From positions 1 through 64,000 of the forward strand of contig NZ_MPHK01000003.1 in NCBI RefSeq assembly GCF_001957135.1: DNA of 64,000 nucleotides. The letters run 5' to 3'. The notes beneath the pieces are model-generated. The model was given only the letters and a program-made list of their open reading frames with translations, was not told the origin of the DNA and did no database searches. Positions 14,768 to 23,331 of this stretch are shown here, in pieces. Position 1 is the first letter of the stretch. The number at the start of each line of letters is the position of its first letter. The translations under genes and the position numbers were made by a program. The DNA is from Shewanella sp. UCD-KL21. GTDB lineage: Bacteria > Pseudomonadota > Gammaproteobacteria > Enterobacterales > Shewanellaceae.

Positions 14768-17700
14768 TTAGTTGGCATCCAGAGTCAAGGTAGCTAAGGC
14801 CGCATTTTTGTCGGTATTGACTCTGCTTTCTAAAATAAACACTCGACTTGGGTCGATTTGAGCCTGCTCGACCAGAAAGGTTTTAACCGCGTTAGCACGT
14901 TGCTGTGCTAATTCACCGAGTTGGTCTGCTGAGATATCTTGCTGATTAAGAGTAAAGTTATATAAAGCGATGTGCCAGCGGGTTTGAAGCTCAACAGTGT
15001 CAATTTGTGGGTGCTCTTCACTAATGGCTTGTTTAATTAACTGCGGATCAAGTTGTAAATCTGCTTGATATAATTCAATTAATGCGTCAGTTAATGGCCC
15101 TTGCTGAGGGTATTGGCTTGCAGATAAATCCGCCGGTAATTCCCCTGCGGGTATTTGTGCTAATTGCGCCAGCTTTTTATGTAACAGCTGTACTTGCAAG
15201 GCTTGTTGGTCGTTAACTAAATCAACGTCACCTCTAACATTAAGCTTCAGTAGCGGTCTATCGTTAAGGGCCTTTGCCAGTGATGTTAATGTGCTTTGCT
15301 GCTTATCGGTAATTTCAAATTGACCATAATCAAAGGCAATTTTATCCATTTCGTCATCATCACCGCCAACTAAACCTGCCAACAGTGAAAACGGCGCTGT
15401 GATCGCTTTGGTAATGACGTTAGTGATAGCGGTCATTACAATGCCGCCAATGCTGAAACTTGGCGAGTCTAAATCGCCATCAACATCAACCCCAAGGTCA
15501 ATCACGCCATGTCGGTCTTGCAATAGGGCAATAGCCAAGGTGATAGGCAAAGAGGTGGCAAGGGAGCTATCTGTGGGTTTACCCAGTTGTAATTGATCAA
15601 TAACCAAGTGATTGCTGCCCACTAATTGATTATTTTCAAGCTGATAATTAAGCGCTAGCGACAATTGGCCTTTGTCGATGTAATAGCCTGCGTAGGTACC
15701 AGAATAGGGGTTAACCGAAGTGAGCTCCACCTTATTAAAGGCTAAGTTTAAATCAAGGTATGGGTTAGCTAATAGCGGGTTTACATCGCCTTTTAACGTC
15801 ACAGGGGCATATTTATCGATTTTACCGGCTAAATCGACAGAGGCTCTAGTGTCTGGGTTAGTAGATAATTGGGTGATCTCACCATTAAGCTGCTCAATTC
15901 CTGAGGCAAAGTTTGGCGTTAATGAATTATCGGCAAAGAAGGCGGAGCTATCTTTAAAAGCAATTCTATTAATCGTTAAGTTAAATGGTGCTTCAGTGGT
16001 ATCTGCGGTGGCGATTTGGGCGTTGATTTGCGCTTGTGCTTCATTGTTTGCAGTTGATGCGGTCTCTGCAGTTGCTGTTTCAGCTGTTGTTTCAGCTGCA
16101 GCCTCGGTGTCGGCCGCATTATCAGCGGACGGAACTTGGCTAACGACTAAATCGGCAATGTTAGTGCTTCTATCTTCAGCAATGATCAAACGGCTAAACA
16201 GGGTATCAAACAAGATTTCATCAATGGCTAGTGACTTAGCTTGTTGATCAAATTTAAGCTCACTGACAGTCATTGCTTGCCAGTTTAGCAGTGGCTGTTT
16301 AAGCAAATTATCTTTTATCTTTAAATCAATGATTGAAGCTTGGCCTTGATAGATTAATTTATCCTTAGTATCGGCACTGATATGACCTTTGGTACTGAAA
16401 AAACCGGATTCAAGGGTGATGTTCATAAATGGCGAGATATAGGGCTGTAACTTAGCTAAGCTGGCATTTTGATAATCAAGTTCGGCTTCTAAATTGATAT
16501 TTTTAGCATCAAATTGGCCGCTAGAATCAATGCGGCTTTGATTATTGATATCAACGCCCAACTGGTAGCTTAGGGGTAATGATAGATCAGATTTAAATTG
16601 CTCTGTTGACAGTGATAAGCCACTAAACAGCCAATAATTTTCAAGCTCTGTGGCAACACTTTCAGTGACTTCAATTTTATAGTCACTTAGGTTCAGTTTA
16701 TTTAACGTGACTAGCCATTGTGGTTCATTTTCAGTATTTGAGTTTGGCTCAATGACGTCAGTGTTAGCGTTTTTAGGTGCATTAATCGTTGAATTAGCTG
16801 CAGGCTCTGAGGTGCCTAAAATGTGCTCAAGCTGTTCAAGTTTTGGTGAGAATAAATTCACGAAATTGATATTCTCTGTCGCTGCAGTAAGCCAGAAGTC
16901 AGCATTGTTTGTTTGCAGCTCATTGATATCAATGCTGCGCTTGGCCGTTGATACGGTTATCCCATTAAGAGCAAGTAAACCAATACTGGCGACGTTTCTG
17001 TTAGCATCTTTGGCGGTTAAATTTTTTAGGGCAAAATCAGTGTTTGTTAGTGTAACTTCGATTGGGGTTTCAGCGCTTTGTTGCGTAATTAAAAAGGTGC
17101 TATTGAGCTTGAGATCAGCAGAGGTAAGGCTAGCTTCAAATAAGCTATCGACCAAACGCCAATAAGGCGTTACTGACAGTGAATTGACATCCAATTGGCC
17201 ATTAACCATAAGTGGGCTAAGTTGCATTTGGCCATTGAGGGCAATTTTACCGGTTTGATTATCATCAAGTGTTAATGAAAATTGATTGGCATTAGGGCTG
17301 TTATCTAATAGCGCCGTGGTGCTAAATTGCTTTAATAATATTGATATATCGTTATAGCTTAAAACTGAGTCGGTGATCTCATCAGTTATCTTTATATTGG
17401 CATTGGCGAAAGTAAAATTATTGATGTTGAAGCTTAATGGTTCAGCATCATTTGGCTCTGGCTTGGCTTCTTCATCAGCCGAATTGTTGGCTAAGGTGGT
17501 GACAATATCAGAAAAATTATACAGGTAAGCACTATTTGATGCGTTTGCACTGTTTGATGCGTTAGTACTTGGCGCCAATCGCGATAAAGCCACATCAGTG
17601 CCATCGATAGTGAGATAATCTAGTGAAACATCCAAATTGAAAATTGACTGCCACACCATAATATCGGTGGCAATATGGTTAATGTTTACAAAGGTGTTGG

Positions 17701-17965
17701 CGGCATCAGTTTCAGCGATAGCGATGTTATCGACACTTAATTCAAAACTAAATGGGTTAACTTTAATCGCTTCAATGCTGACATCTCTACCGAGTAGGGC
17801 CGATAGGCTTTTAGGCAGTTGCTTGGTGGCAATATAAGGGATCAATAAGCCTAATGTCATGACAAAAATCAGATACAACACCGCTGCAGTGATGGCTATT
17901 TTTTGGTAACGCGGGCGTTGTTTGAATGCTAATGTTAACGCTTTTAAAGATGACTTCATAAACAT
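14768..17965 (-). CDS. Large AsmA-like DUF748 protein
   Basis: This 1065-residue protein has one N-terminal membrane anchor (YQKIAITAAVLYLIFVMTLG, ~20-39) followed by a long, beta-rich periplasmic body of the DUF748/AsmA type. The C-terminal ~100 residues resemble an OmpA-like region (QQRANAVKTFLVEQAQIDPS) without its full signature. AsmA-family proteins help move or organise lipids between membranes; this is family knowledge, not shown here. A ~50-residue Ala/Thr/Glu low-complexity insert lies near residues 620-670. An inverted repeat at 14702-14724 lies beyond the stop but lacks a T-run. Confidence 0.85.
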   Translation of the reverse strand: MFMKSSLKALTLAFKQRPRYQKIAITAAVLYLIFVMTLGLLIPYIATKQLPKSLSALLGRDVSIEAIKVNPFSFELSVDNIAIAETDAANTFVNINHIATDIMVWQSIFNLDVSLDYLTIDGTDVALSRLAPSTNASNSANASNSAYLYNFSDIVTTLANNSADEEAKPEPNDAEPLSFNINNFTFANANIKITDEITDSVLSYNDISILLKQFSTTALLDNSPNANQFSLTLDDNQTGKIALNGQMQLSPLMVNGQLDVNSLSVTPYWRLVDSLFEASLTSADLKLNSTFLITQQSAETPIEVTLTNTDFALKNLTAKDANRNVASIGLLALNGITVSTAKRSIDINELQTNNADFWLTAATENINFVNLFSPKLEQLEHILGTSEPAANSTINAPKNANTDVIEPNSNTENEPQWLVTLNKLNLSDYKIEVTESVATELENYWLFSGLSLSTEQFKSDLSLPLSYQLGVDINNQSRIDSSGQFDAKNINLEAELDYQNASLAKLQPYISPFMNITLESGFFSTKGHISADTKDKLIYQGQASIIDLKIKDNLLKQPLLNWQAMTVSELKFDQQAKSLAIDEILFDTLFSRLIIAEDRSTNIADLVVSQVPSADNAADTEAAAETTAETATAETASTANNEAQAQINAQIATADTTEAPFNLTINRIAFKDSSAFFADNSLTPNFASGIEQLNGEITQLSTNPDTRASVDLAGKIDKYAPVTLKGDVNPLLANPYLDLNLAFNKVELTSVNPYSGTYAGYYIDKGQLSLALNYQLENNQLVGSNHLVIDQLQLGKPTDSSLATSLPITLAIALLQDRHGVIDLGVDVDGDLDSPSFSIGGIVMTAITNVITKAITAPFSLLAGLVGGDDDEMDKIAFDYGQFEITDKQQSTLTSLAKALNDRPLLKLNVRGDVDLVNDQQALQVQLLHKKLAQLAQIPAGELPADLSASQYPQQGPLTDALIELYQADLQLDPQLIKQAISEEHPQIDTVELQTRWHIALYNFTLNQQDISADQLGELAQQRANAVKTFLVEQAQIDPSRVFILESRVNTDKNAALATLTLDAN

Positions 17966-18291
17966 CGAGCCTATTGCTTAATAATGGCTATAGTGGAGTT
18001 TAGACATTTTAACCAAATTAAGGTTCAGTTACTCGTCTGTTTTAAGAATATTTTACAAATTATCTTCATTTGCTTTTTAAATAGACAATTGCAAGGTTAC
18101 AAATTAAGCTTATGTATTAATGAATAATTTCATCATTTAGATTTTTGGGCTGCTGTGGTATCAAATTACCTGTCTTGGTTAGCTATATAGATTAATCAAT
18201 GCTTTATCTCGTGGTGTAATAGCTAAGGGTAATTTCTTACTCAGATATAGCTATTGTATGGTTTGATTCTCTTATTAAAAAGGATGCAAGG
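17966..18291. other. Divergent intergenic region (no gene seen)
   Basis: An AT-rich spacer between the divergent DUF748 and GNAT genes. I see no RNA gene, repeat or convincing promoter. The GNAT ribosome site is the AGG at 18281-18283. Confidence 0.6.
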
Positions 18292-18723
18292 ATGCAAATT
18301 CGACTCGCTTCTGAACTCGACCTCGATGTTTTGGTCACACTATTTGATGATTACAGGCAAAGCTTAGGCTTTGATGCTGAGCCGCAAAAGTGTCGTCACT
18401 TTGTTGCCACGCGCTTAGCTGAAAACGACTCGATGATATTCGTCGCCTTAGAAGATGATCGCCCGTTAGGTTTTGTGCAATTATATCCATCCTACTCATC
18501 TTTATTATTAAAACCGGTCTGGTATTTTGATGATGTGTTCGTTGCTGACGAGTTTCGCGGTAAAGGCATAGCCACAGCACTGATTAACAAAGCAAAAAGC
18601 TTAGCTCAAGGCACAGAGGTTCTTTTTGTTAAGCGCACCCAAGTGGTTAACGATGAATTGGTACCTTCGCTAACAAACATCACTGACACTGAAGGCTTGT
18701 ACCTTTATCATTGTGAGCCCTGA
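18292..18723 (+). CDS. GNAT-family N-acetyltransferase
   Basis: This 143-residue single-domain protein has the GNAT fold: N-terminal MQIRLASELDLDVLVTLF, a core strand PVWYFDDVFVADEFRGKGIATALINKAK (beta4, acetyl-CoA loop and alpha3) with the pyrophosphate-binding RGKGIA (~88-93), and a GLYLYHCEP end. It transfers an acetyl group from acetyl-CoA to an amine; the substrate is unknown. An upstream ATG at 18284 is out of frame. It is monocistronic. Confidence 0.85.
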   Translation: MQIRLASELDLDVLVTLFDDYRQSLGFDAEPQKCRHFVATRLAENDSMIFVALEDDRPLGFVQLYPSYSSLLLKPVWYFDDVFVADEFRGKGIATALINKAKSLAQGTEVLFVKRTQVVNDELVPSLTNITDTEGLYLYHCEP

Positions 18724-18846
18724 TTATTACTAACTTTAGTCGTTACAAACATTAGTCATACAATTTTTAGTTAAAAATGTACTATTGATTCAGGCAAGCC
18801 CTAGTATCTAACCTTTGGAAATTGATAAAATGCCAAAGGTTTTTTT

Positions 18847-19566
18847 ATGTCCGAGGATTTTAGATTGAACAAGAGTTTAATAGTCAATGTCATCGCCGCT
18901 GCATTAGTTGTTGCGGGGCATTTTTTAGCTTTATCAGTGGTTTTTACTATTGGTTTATTTGCCTTGTCAGGCGCAGTGACAAACTGGCTGGCAGTGCATA
19001 TGTTATTTGAAAAAGTACCAGGCTTATATGGCTCTGGTGTGATCCCATCACGCTTTGAAGAGTTTAAAGGCGGCATTAAGCATTTAATGATGGAGCAATT
19101 TTTCACTCAAGAAAATATTGATCGATTACTGACTGAAAATAATGCTTCAGCAATCGACTTAACACCGGTAATTGAGAAGGTGGATTTAGAGCCATCTTTT
19201 GATGCGTTAATCACTACAGTAGAGCAATCATCATTTGGTGGCATGCTAGCAATGTTTGGCGGTACAGAAGCATTAATACCGCTAAAAGAGCCTTTTATTG
19301 AAAAAATGAAGCTCTCGCTGACAGAGCTTGCCCAAAGTGAAGAATTTAATCAAATCCTCATTAACGAGTTAGAACAGCCCAACGTGATGGCGGATTTACA
19401 AGCAAAAGTTGCTAATATTGTTGAGCAACGTTTAAATGAATTAACCCCTGAAATGGTTAAAGATATCATTCAAGAAATGATCCGTAAGCACTTAGGTTGG
19501 CTGGTCGTTTGGGGTGGGGTATTTGGCGGTATTATTGGCGCCATTGCTGCATTAGTACAAGCTTAA
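18847..19566 (+). CDS. DUF445-family membrane protein
   Basis: The 239-residue product has two N-terminal membrane segments (~10-50, with GALTNWLAVHMLF-like sequence: SGAVTNWLAVHMLFEKVPGL) typical of DUF445, a helical middle, and a C-terminal hydrophobic segment (LVVWGGVFGGIIGAIAALV). DUF445 proteins are inner-membrane proteins of unknown function. AAAGG precedes the ATG by 7 nt. No operon partner is evident. Confidence 0.85.
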   Translation: MSEDFRLNKSLIVNVIAAALVVAGHFLALSVVFTIGLFALSGAVTNWLAVHMLFEKVPGLYGSGVIPSRFEEFKGGIKHLMMEQFFTQENIDRLLTENNASAIDLTPVIEKVDLEPSFDALITTVEQSSFGGMLAMFGGTEALIPLKEPFIEKMKLSLTELAQSEEFNQILINELEQPNVMADLQAKVANIVEQRLNELTPEMVKDIIQEMIRKHLGWLVVWGGVFGGIIGAIAALVQA

Positions 19567-19653
19567 GGGTAGTAACTTACTTAGACTAAGCATCGACAAT
19601 AGCCCTAAACTCCACTATTTTTAAGCAAGTGGGTGTCAACTGAAGGAGTGCCA

Positions 19654-20004
19654 ATGTCTCAGCATCATAAGATTAACTATATAGAGTTACCGGTTAAAGA
19701 TTTGGCTAAGACAAAGGCATTCTTTACCGAAGCATTTGGTTGGCAATTTAAAGATTATGGCCCTGAGTACAGCTGCTTTTTGGATGCGGGTATTGAAGGC
19801 GGGTTTTATGTTGCAAAGCAAAACTTTAAGGTTAGCCGTGGCTGCCCACTTATCGTGTTATACAGCCAATGTTTAGAAACCAGCCAGCGGAAAATTATTG
19901 CTGCTGGTGGCAGTATTGTTAAAGCGATATTTAGCTTTCCTGGCGGAAAACGATTTCATTTCGACGATATTAACGGCAATGAATATGCCGTTTGGTCAGA
20001 ATAA
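19654..20004 (+). CDS. VOC-family (glyoxalase-like) protein
   Basis: This 116-residue single VOC unit reads HKINYIELPVKDLAKTKAFF (first betaalphabetabetabeta module) and HFDDINGNEYAVW (second). Such proteins are small metal-dependent or metal-free lyases, isomerases or resistance proteins; the ligand here is unknown. I start at 19654 because AAGGAG lies 6 nt upstream; an earlier in-frame start at 19633 has no such site. The stop overlaps the DUF1289 start (TAATG), so the two are coupled. Confidence 0.85.
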   Translation: MSQHHKINYIELPVKDLAKTKAFFTEAFGWQFKDYGPEYSCFLDAGIEGGFYVAKQNFKVSRGCPLIVLYSQCLETSQRKIIAAGGSIVKAIFSFPGGKRFHFDDINGNEYAVWSE

Positions 20005-20198
20005 TGATCGCCTCCAGTGGCTCGAATGGCCCCCGTAATCCTTGTATGGCAAATTGCTGCTTAGATGAAGCGGATATTTGTCTTGGTTGCCATCGAAGCT
20101 ATGATGAAATTCTAGCTTGGCATACTATGAATGATGCTGAAAAACAGGCTTTAGTTGATCGTTTAAAAATTAGGGCACAGCAAAGAAAGTCCTATTAA
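20004..20198 (+). CDS. DUF1289 cysteine-rich small protein
   Basis: This ~64-residue protein carries the DUF1289 pattern NPCMANCCLDEADICLGCHRSYDEILAW: four or five cysteines likely to bind zinc or an Fe-S cluster, followed by the conserved R...EI..W. It begins at the ATG that overlaps the previous stop (TAATG), so it is translationally coupled to the VOC gene. The function of DUF1289 is unknown. Confidence 0.85.
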   Translation: MIASSGSNGPRNPCMANCCLDEADICLGCHRSYDEILAWHTMNDAEKQALVDRLKIRAQQRKSY

Positions 20199-20225
20199 TC
20201 GGGCGATTGAATATATGCTGATTAA

Positions 20226-20262
20226 AAAGCGCTGCTAAACAATATGGTTAGCAGCGCTTTTT
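20226..20262. terminator. Bidirectional terminator
   Basis: A 13-bp stem (AAAGCGCTGCTAA with TTAGCAGCGCTTT) with A- and T-runs lies between the convergent DUF1289 and GNAT genes. Confidence 0.88.
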
Positions 20263-20297
20263 GGTTAATGCGGCTTTTAAAGCATCATGGGTTAAAG

Positions 20298-20792
20298 TTA
20301 CTGTTCTATCTCAGTTTTGAACAGTTTGAAACCGCGAGCTTGATAATTGAGTAAGGCACTAGGGTGATCTAAAGAGCAGGTATGTACCCACACCCGCTGG
20401 GTGCCGGAAAGTGCCCATGCTTTCTCAATGGCTTGGCTTAGTAAATAGCCGCCCATTCCTTGGCCAATAAAACGATTGCCTAAACCAAAGTACATGATTT
20501 CAACGTTACCTTGTGGCTGTTGTTGCAGCTCAAAATAACCCGCTGGCGAGCCTTGAACATAAGCCACATAAAGATGTAAGTTTTCAGCTTCGCTGTAAGC
20601 TTGCCATTGCTCATCAGTCCAAGACAACTTGTCGGTCCATTCCCAAGCACTCCCCACAAACTGATATAAAAATTTATTAAATTCAAATTGTTGTTTTTCA
20701 GCTTTAACGATTGTTAGCTCTTTTGGATCAGTTTTAGGGTTTAGCTGTTTGAGGGATAGCATTTCAAGATGAAAAATGGAAACGGATGACAT
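20298..20792 (-). CDS. GNAT-family N-acetyltransferase
   Basis: The 164-residue product has a GNAT core: EIMYFGLGNRFIGQGMGGYLLSQAIEKAW, with the acetyl-CoA loop RFIGQGMG (~108-115), then RVWVHTCSLDHPSALLNYQARGFKLFKTE. The CSLDHPSALLNYQARGF tail is typical of acetyltransferases acting on small amines or peptides. The substrate is unknown. It is the last gene before the shared terminator at 20226. Confidence 0.85.
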   Translation of the reverse strand: MSSVSIFHLEMLSLKQLNPKTDPKELTIVKAEKQQFEFNKFLYQFVGSAWEWTDKLSWTDEQWQAYSEAENLHLYVAYVQGSPAGYFELQQQPQGNVEIMYFGLGNRFIGQGMGGYLLSQAIEKAWALSGTQRVWVHTCSLDHPSALLNYQARGFKLFKTEIEQ

Positions 20793-20842
20793 AGTGTTCC
20801 TTGGTTGATTACGAGAGTCTCGATTATCAATTAATGATGATT

Positions 20843-21070
20843 TTATATTGAGCTATTTGTGATTGAAGGTTCGCTTTTTAACGCCAGAACTGCAATAAAA
20901 ATTAGCGCTAATGGCGGCATGAATGACAGTAAAAATCCAATAGCTGAAATTGTTTTTGGATTGCTGGTTTTACTTTTACCCAATTTATAACTCATCCAAG
21001 TGATAAAAATAATAAATGGAACCCAAAGAAATGTTAGCAATTGGCCTAATAACGTAGCGTTAATACTCAT
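20843..21070 (-). CDS. Small two-TM membrane protein
   Basis: The 75-residue product has two hydrophobic segments (LLTFLWVPFIIFITWMSYKL, ~11-30; AIGFLLSFMPPLALIFIAVL, ~42-61) joined by a short basic, Ser/Thr-rich loop. I do not recognise a family. AAAGGATT lies upstream of the ATG at normal distance, and the codon use is ordinary, so I think it is real. Confidence 0.6.
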   Translation of the reverse strand: MSINATLLGQLLTFLWVPFIIFITWMSYKLGKSKTSNPKTISAIGFLLSFMPPLALIFIAVLALKSEPSITNSSI

Positions 21071-21166
21071 AATTTAATCCTTTAAATAGATGGTTTAATA
21101 GCAAAACTTATCAACAAATAAGGTTATTAACAAGTTTAATAAAGCATAAGTTTTTGTGTCTATATC

Positions 21167-21189
21167 AAAAAGCCACCCAATGGGTGGCT
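21167..21189 (-). terminator. asnB terminator
   Basis: A perfect 8-bp stem (AGCCACCC/GGGTGGCT) with a 3-nt loop, followed on the minus strand by a T-run, lies ~40 nt beyond the asnB stop. Confidence 0.9.
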
Positions 21190-21226
21190 TCTAATTATTG
21201 ATAAAGGTTCTCATTACAGTTAAAGA

Positions 21227-22891
21227 CTAATAAGCACTGTCATGTACGTTTTTAACTGCACGGCCCGATGGGTCGTTGATGCCTTGTAAACTTGCATCCC
21301 ACAGTAAGGCTTCAGGGGTTGAGCAGGCTACCGTTTTACCGCCTGGTACTGTTTCTGCTGCGGTTTCTAGCGGGAAGAACTCTTCAAAGAAACAACGGTA
21401 GTAATAAGCTTCTTTAGATTCTGGGGTGTTGTATGGGAATCTAAATTTAGCATTTGCTAGCTGCAAATCATCAACTTGCTCAGCAGCAATGTCTTTTAAA
21501 CCGTCAATCCATGAGTAACCCACACCATCACTGAATTGCTCTTTTTGACGCCATACTACTTCGTGAGGAAGAGCATGTTCAAAGGCTTCACGTAAAATGT
21601 TCTTTTCAATGCGGCCATCTTTAGACATTTTCGCTTCAGGGTTAATACGCATAGCAACATCCATAAACTCTTTATCTAAGAATGGTACGCGGGCTTCTAG
21701 TCCCCAAGCTGCCATGGCTTTGTTAGCACGCAAGCAATCAAATAAATGTAATTTATCGAGCTTTCTGACTAATTCTTCATGGAATGCCTGTGCATTTGGC
21801 GCTTTATGGAAATACAAGTAACCACCAAATAATTCATCAGCCCCTTCGCCTGAAAGCACCATTTTAATCCCCATAGCTTTAATTTTTCGGGCCATTAAAT
21901 ACATAGGTGTTGCGGCACGAATGGTGGTGACATCGTAGGTTTCTAAGTGGTAAATCACTTCTTTAATCGCATCTAAACCTTCTTGGAAGGTAAAGTGAAT
22001 TTCATGGTGAATAGTGCCAATTGAATCAGCCACTTTTTTAGCGGCAATTAAATCTGGTGCGCCTTCAAGTCCCACTGCAAATGAATGCAGTTGTGGCCAC
22101 CAAGCATCGGTTTCACCGTCGTTTTCGATACGGTGCTTAGCATAAGTTTGAGTAATCGCTGAAATTACCGATGAATCTAGGCCGCCAGACAACAAAACGC
22201 CATAAGGTACATCAGACATTAATTGACGTTTTACAGCGGCTTCTAGCGCATCACGTAATTCTTCTTTGCTGGCTGGGTTATCTTTTACTGCCTCATAATC
22301 ACGCCAGTCACGCTGATAATACTGGGTTAAATCACCACCTTTTGAGAAATGGTAATGGCCCGGTTTGAACTCTTCAACGGTTTTACATACTGGCATCAGG
22401 GCTTTCATTTCTGATGCAATATAGTAGTTACCTAAGCTATCGCGACCTGAATACAATGGGATAATCCCCATGTGATCACGTCCAATTAAGAAGGCATCTT
22501 GAGCTTTATCGTAAAGCACAAACGCAAAAATACCGTTTAATTTATCTAAAAAGTCGACACCGTATTCTTGGTATAAAGCCAAGATAACTTCACAGTCTGA
22601 GTTGGTTTTGTAGCGGTATTTGTCGCCTAACTCAGCTTTAAGTTGTTTGTGGTTATAAATTTCACCGTTAACCGCCAGTACAATGGTTTCGTCTTCACTG
22701 ATTAATGGCTGAGCGCCATGATCGACATCGACAATGGCGAGTCTTTCATGGGCGAGAATGACTTTATCATCGGCATAAACACCAGACCAGTCCGGTCCGC
22801 GGTGACGTAATAGCTTAGACATTTCTAAAGCCACTTGACGCAATTCTTTAGCGTCTGATTGAATATCTAAAATCGAAAAAATTGAACACAT
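21227..22891 (-). CDS. asnB: Asparagine synthase B (glutamine-hydrolysing)
   Basis: This 554-residue cytoplasmic enzyme makes asparagine from aspartate, ATP and glutamine. The N-terminal glutaminase starts MCSIFSILD, with Cys2 as the nucleophile after Met removal, and has the class II contacts RHRGPDWSG and NGEIYNHK. The C-terminal synthetase has the PPi loop SGGLDSSV (~233-240) and GEGADELFGGY. Length and order match E. coli AsnB. It is monocistronic, with its own terminator. Confidence 0.97.
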   Translation of the reverse strand: MCSIFSILDIQSDAKELRQVALEMSKLLRHRGPDWSGVYADDKVILAHERLAIVDVDHGAQPLISEDETIVLAVNGEIYNHKQLKAELGDKYRYKTNSDCEVILALYQEYGVDFLDKLNGIFAFVLYDKAQDAFLIGRDHMGIIPLYSGRDSLGNYYIASEMKALMPVCKTVEEFKPGHYHFSKGGDLTQYYQRDWRDYEAVKDNPASKEELRDALEAAVKRQLMSDVPYGVLLSGGLDSSVISAITQTYAKHRIENDGETDAWWPQLHSFAVGLEGAPDLIAAKKVADSIGTIHHEIHFTFQEGLDAIKEVIYHLETYDVTTIRAATPMYLMARKIKAMGIKMVLSGEGADELFGGYLYFHKAPNAQAFHEELVRKLDKLHLFDCLRANKAMAAWGLEARVPFLDKEFMDVAMRINPEAKMSKDGRIEKNILREAFEHALPHEVVWRQKEQFSDGVGYSWIDGLKDIAAEQVDDLQLANAKFRFPYNTPESKEAYYYRCFFEEFFPLETAAETVPGGKTVACSTPEALLWDASLQGINDPSGRAVKNVHDSAY

Positions 22892-23227
22892 AATGTGGCT
22901 CCAGCAAATATCAGGTTAAATCTAATTTAAAAGGTCACTTAAAAACGAATATTTAAAACATAAGAATCTGTATCTGAGATCTACTTTGACAGCATTTTTC
23001 GCAGCGCACAAACTCTTTTGTTGAATTATTCTCATAAAATCTACCTTTTTAAGTGTTCAAATGCATTTAATGTGGCTGCAATTTTGGGGATCGTTCAAAG
23101 ATAATGTGATTTTGCTGAAGTATCTATATTTCATGGCGTGAATATGGAGTTCATTTTTATGATTATGGAATCAAAATTAATAAATAAAAAGCCAATAAAA
23201 ACATTGTTATTTTGATTATTATTTATA
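22892..23227. other. asnB upstream region (no gene seen)
   Basis: An AT-rich spacer of ~340 bp between asnB and the terminator of the M28 gene. The asnB promoter must lie here, but I see no clear -35/-10 pair, leader peptide or riboswitch. Confidence 0.6.
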
Positions 23228-23264
23228 CAAAAATGCCGCTTTATGATTAACATAAAACGGCATT
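23228..23264 (-). terminator. Terminator of the M28 peptidase gene
   Basis: The stem AATGCCG...TTTATG with CATAAA...CGGCATT is followed on the minus strand by TTTTT. It lies ~70 nt beyond the stop at 23332. Confidence 0.85.
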
Positions 23265-23331
23265 CAGTATTTTTACTCGCGAGTAAAATGCAAAACACTA
23301 AGCCATAGGCCTTAAGAAATCTATTGGGTTT

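Noticed and set aside
15720-16247. Plus-strand ORF of 175 residues antisense to the DUF748 gene
   Set aside because: It mirrors the Ala/Thr-rich low-complexity insert of the real gene on the other strand.
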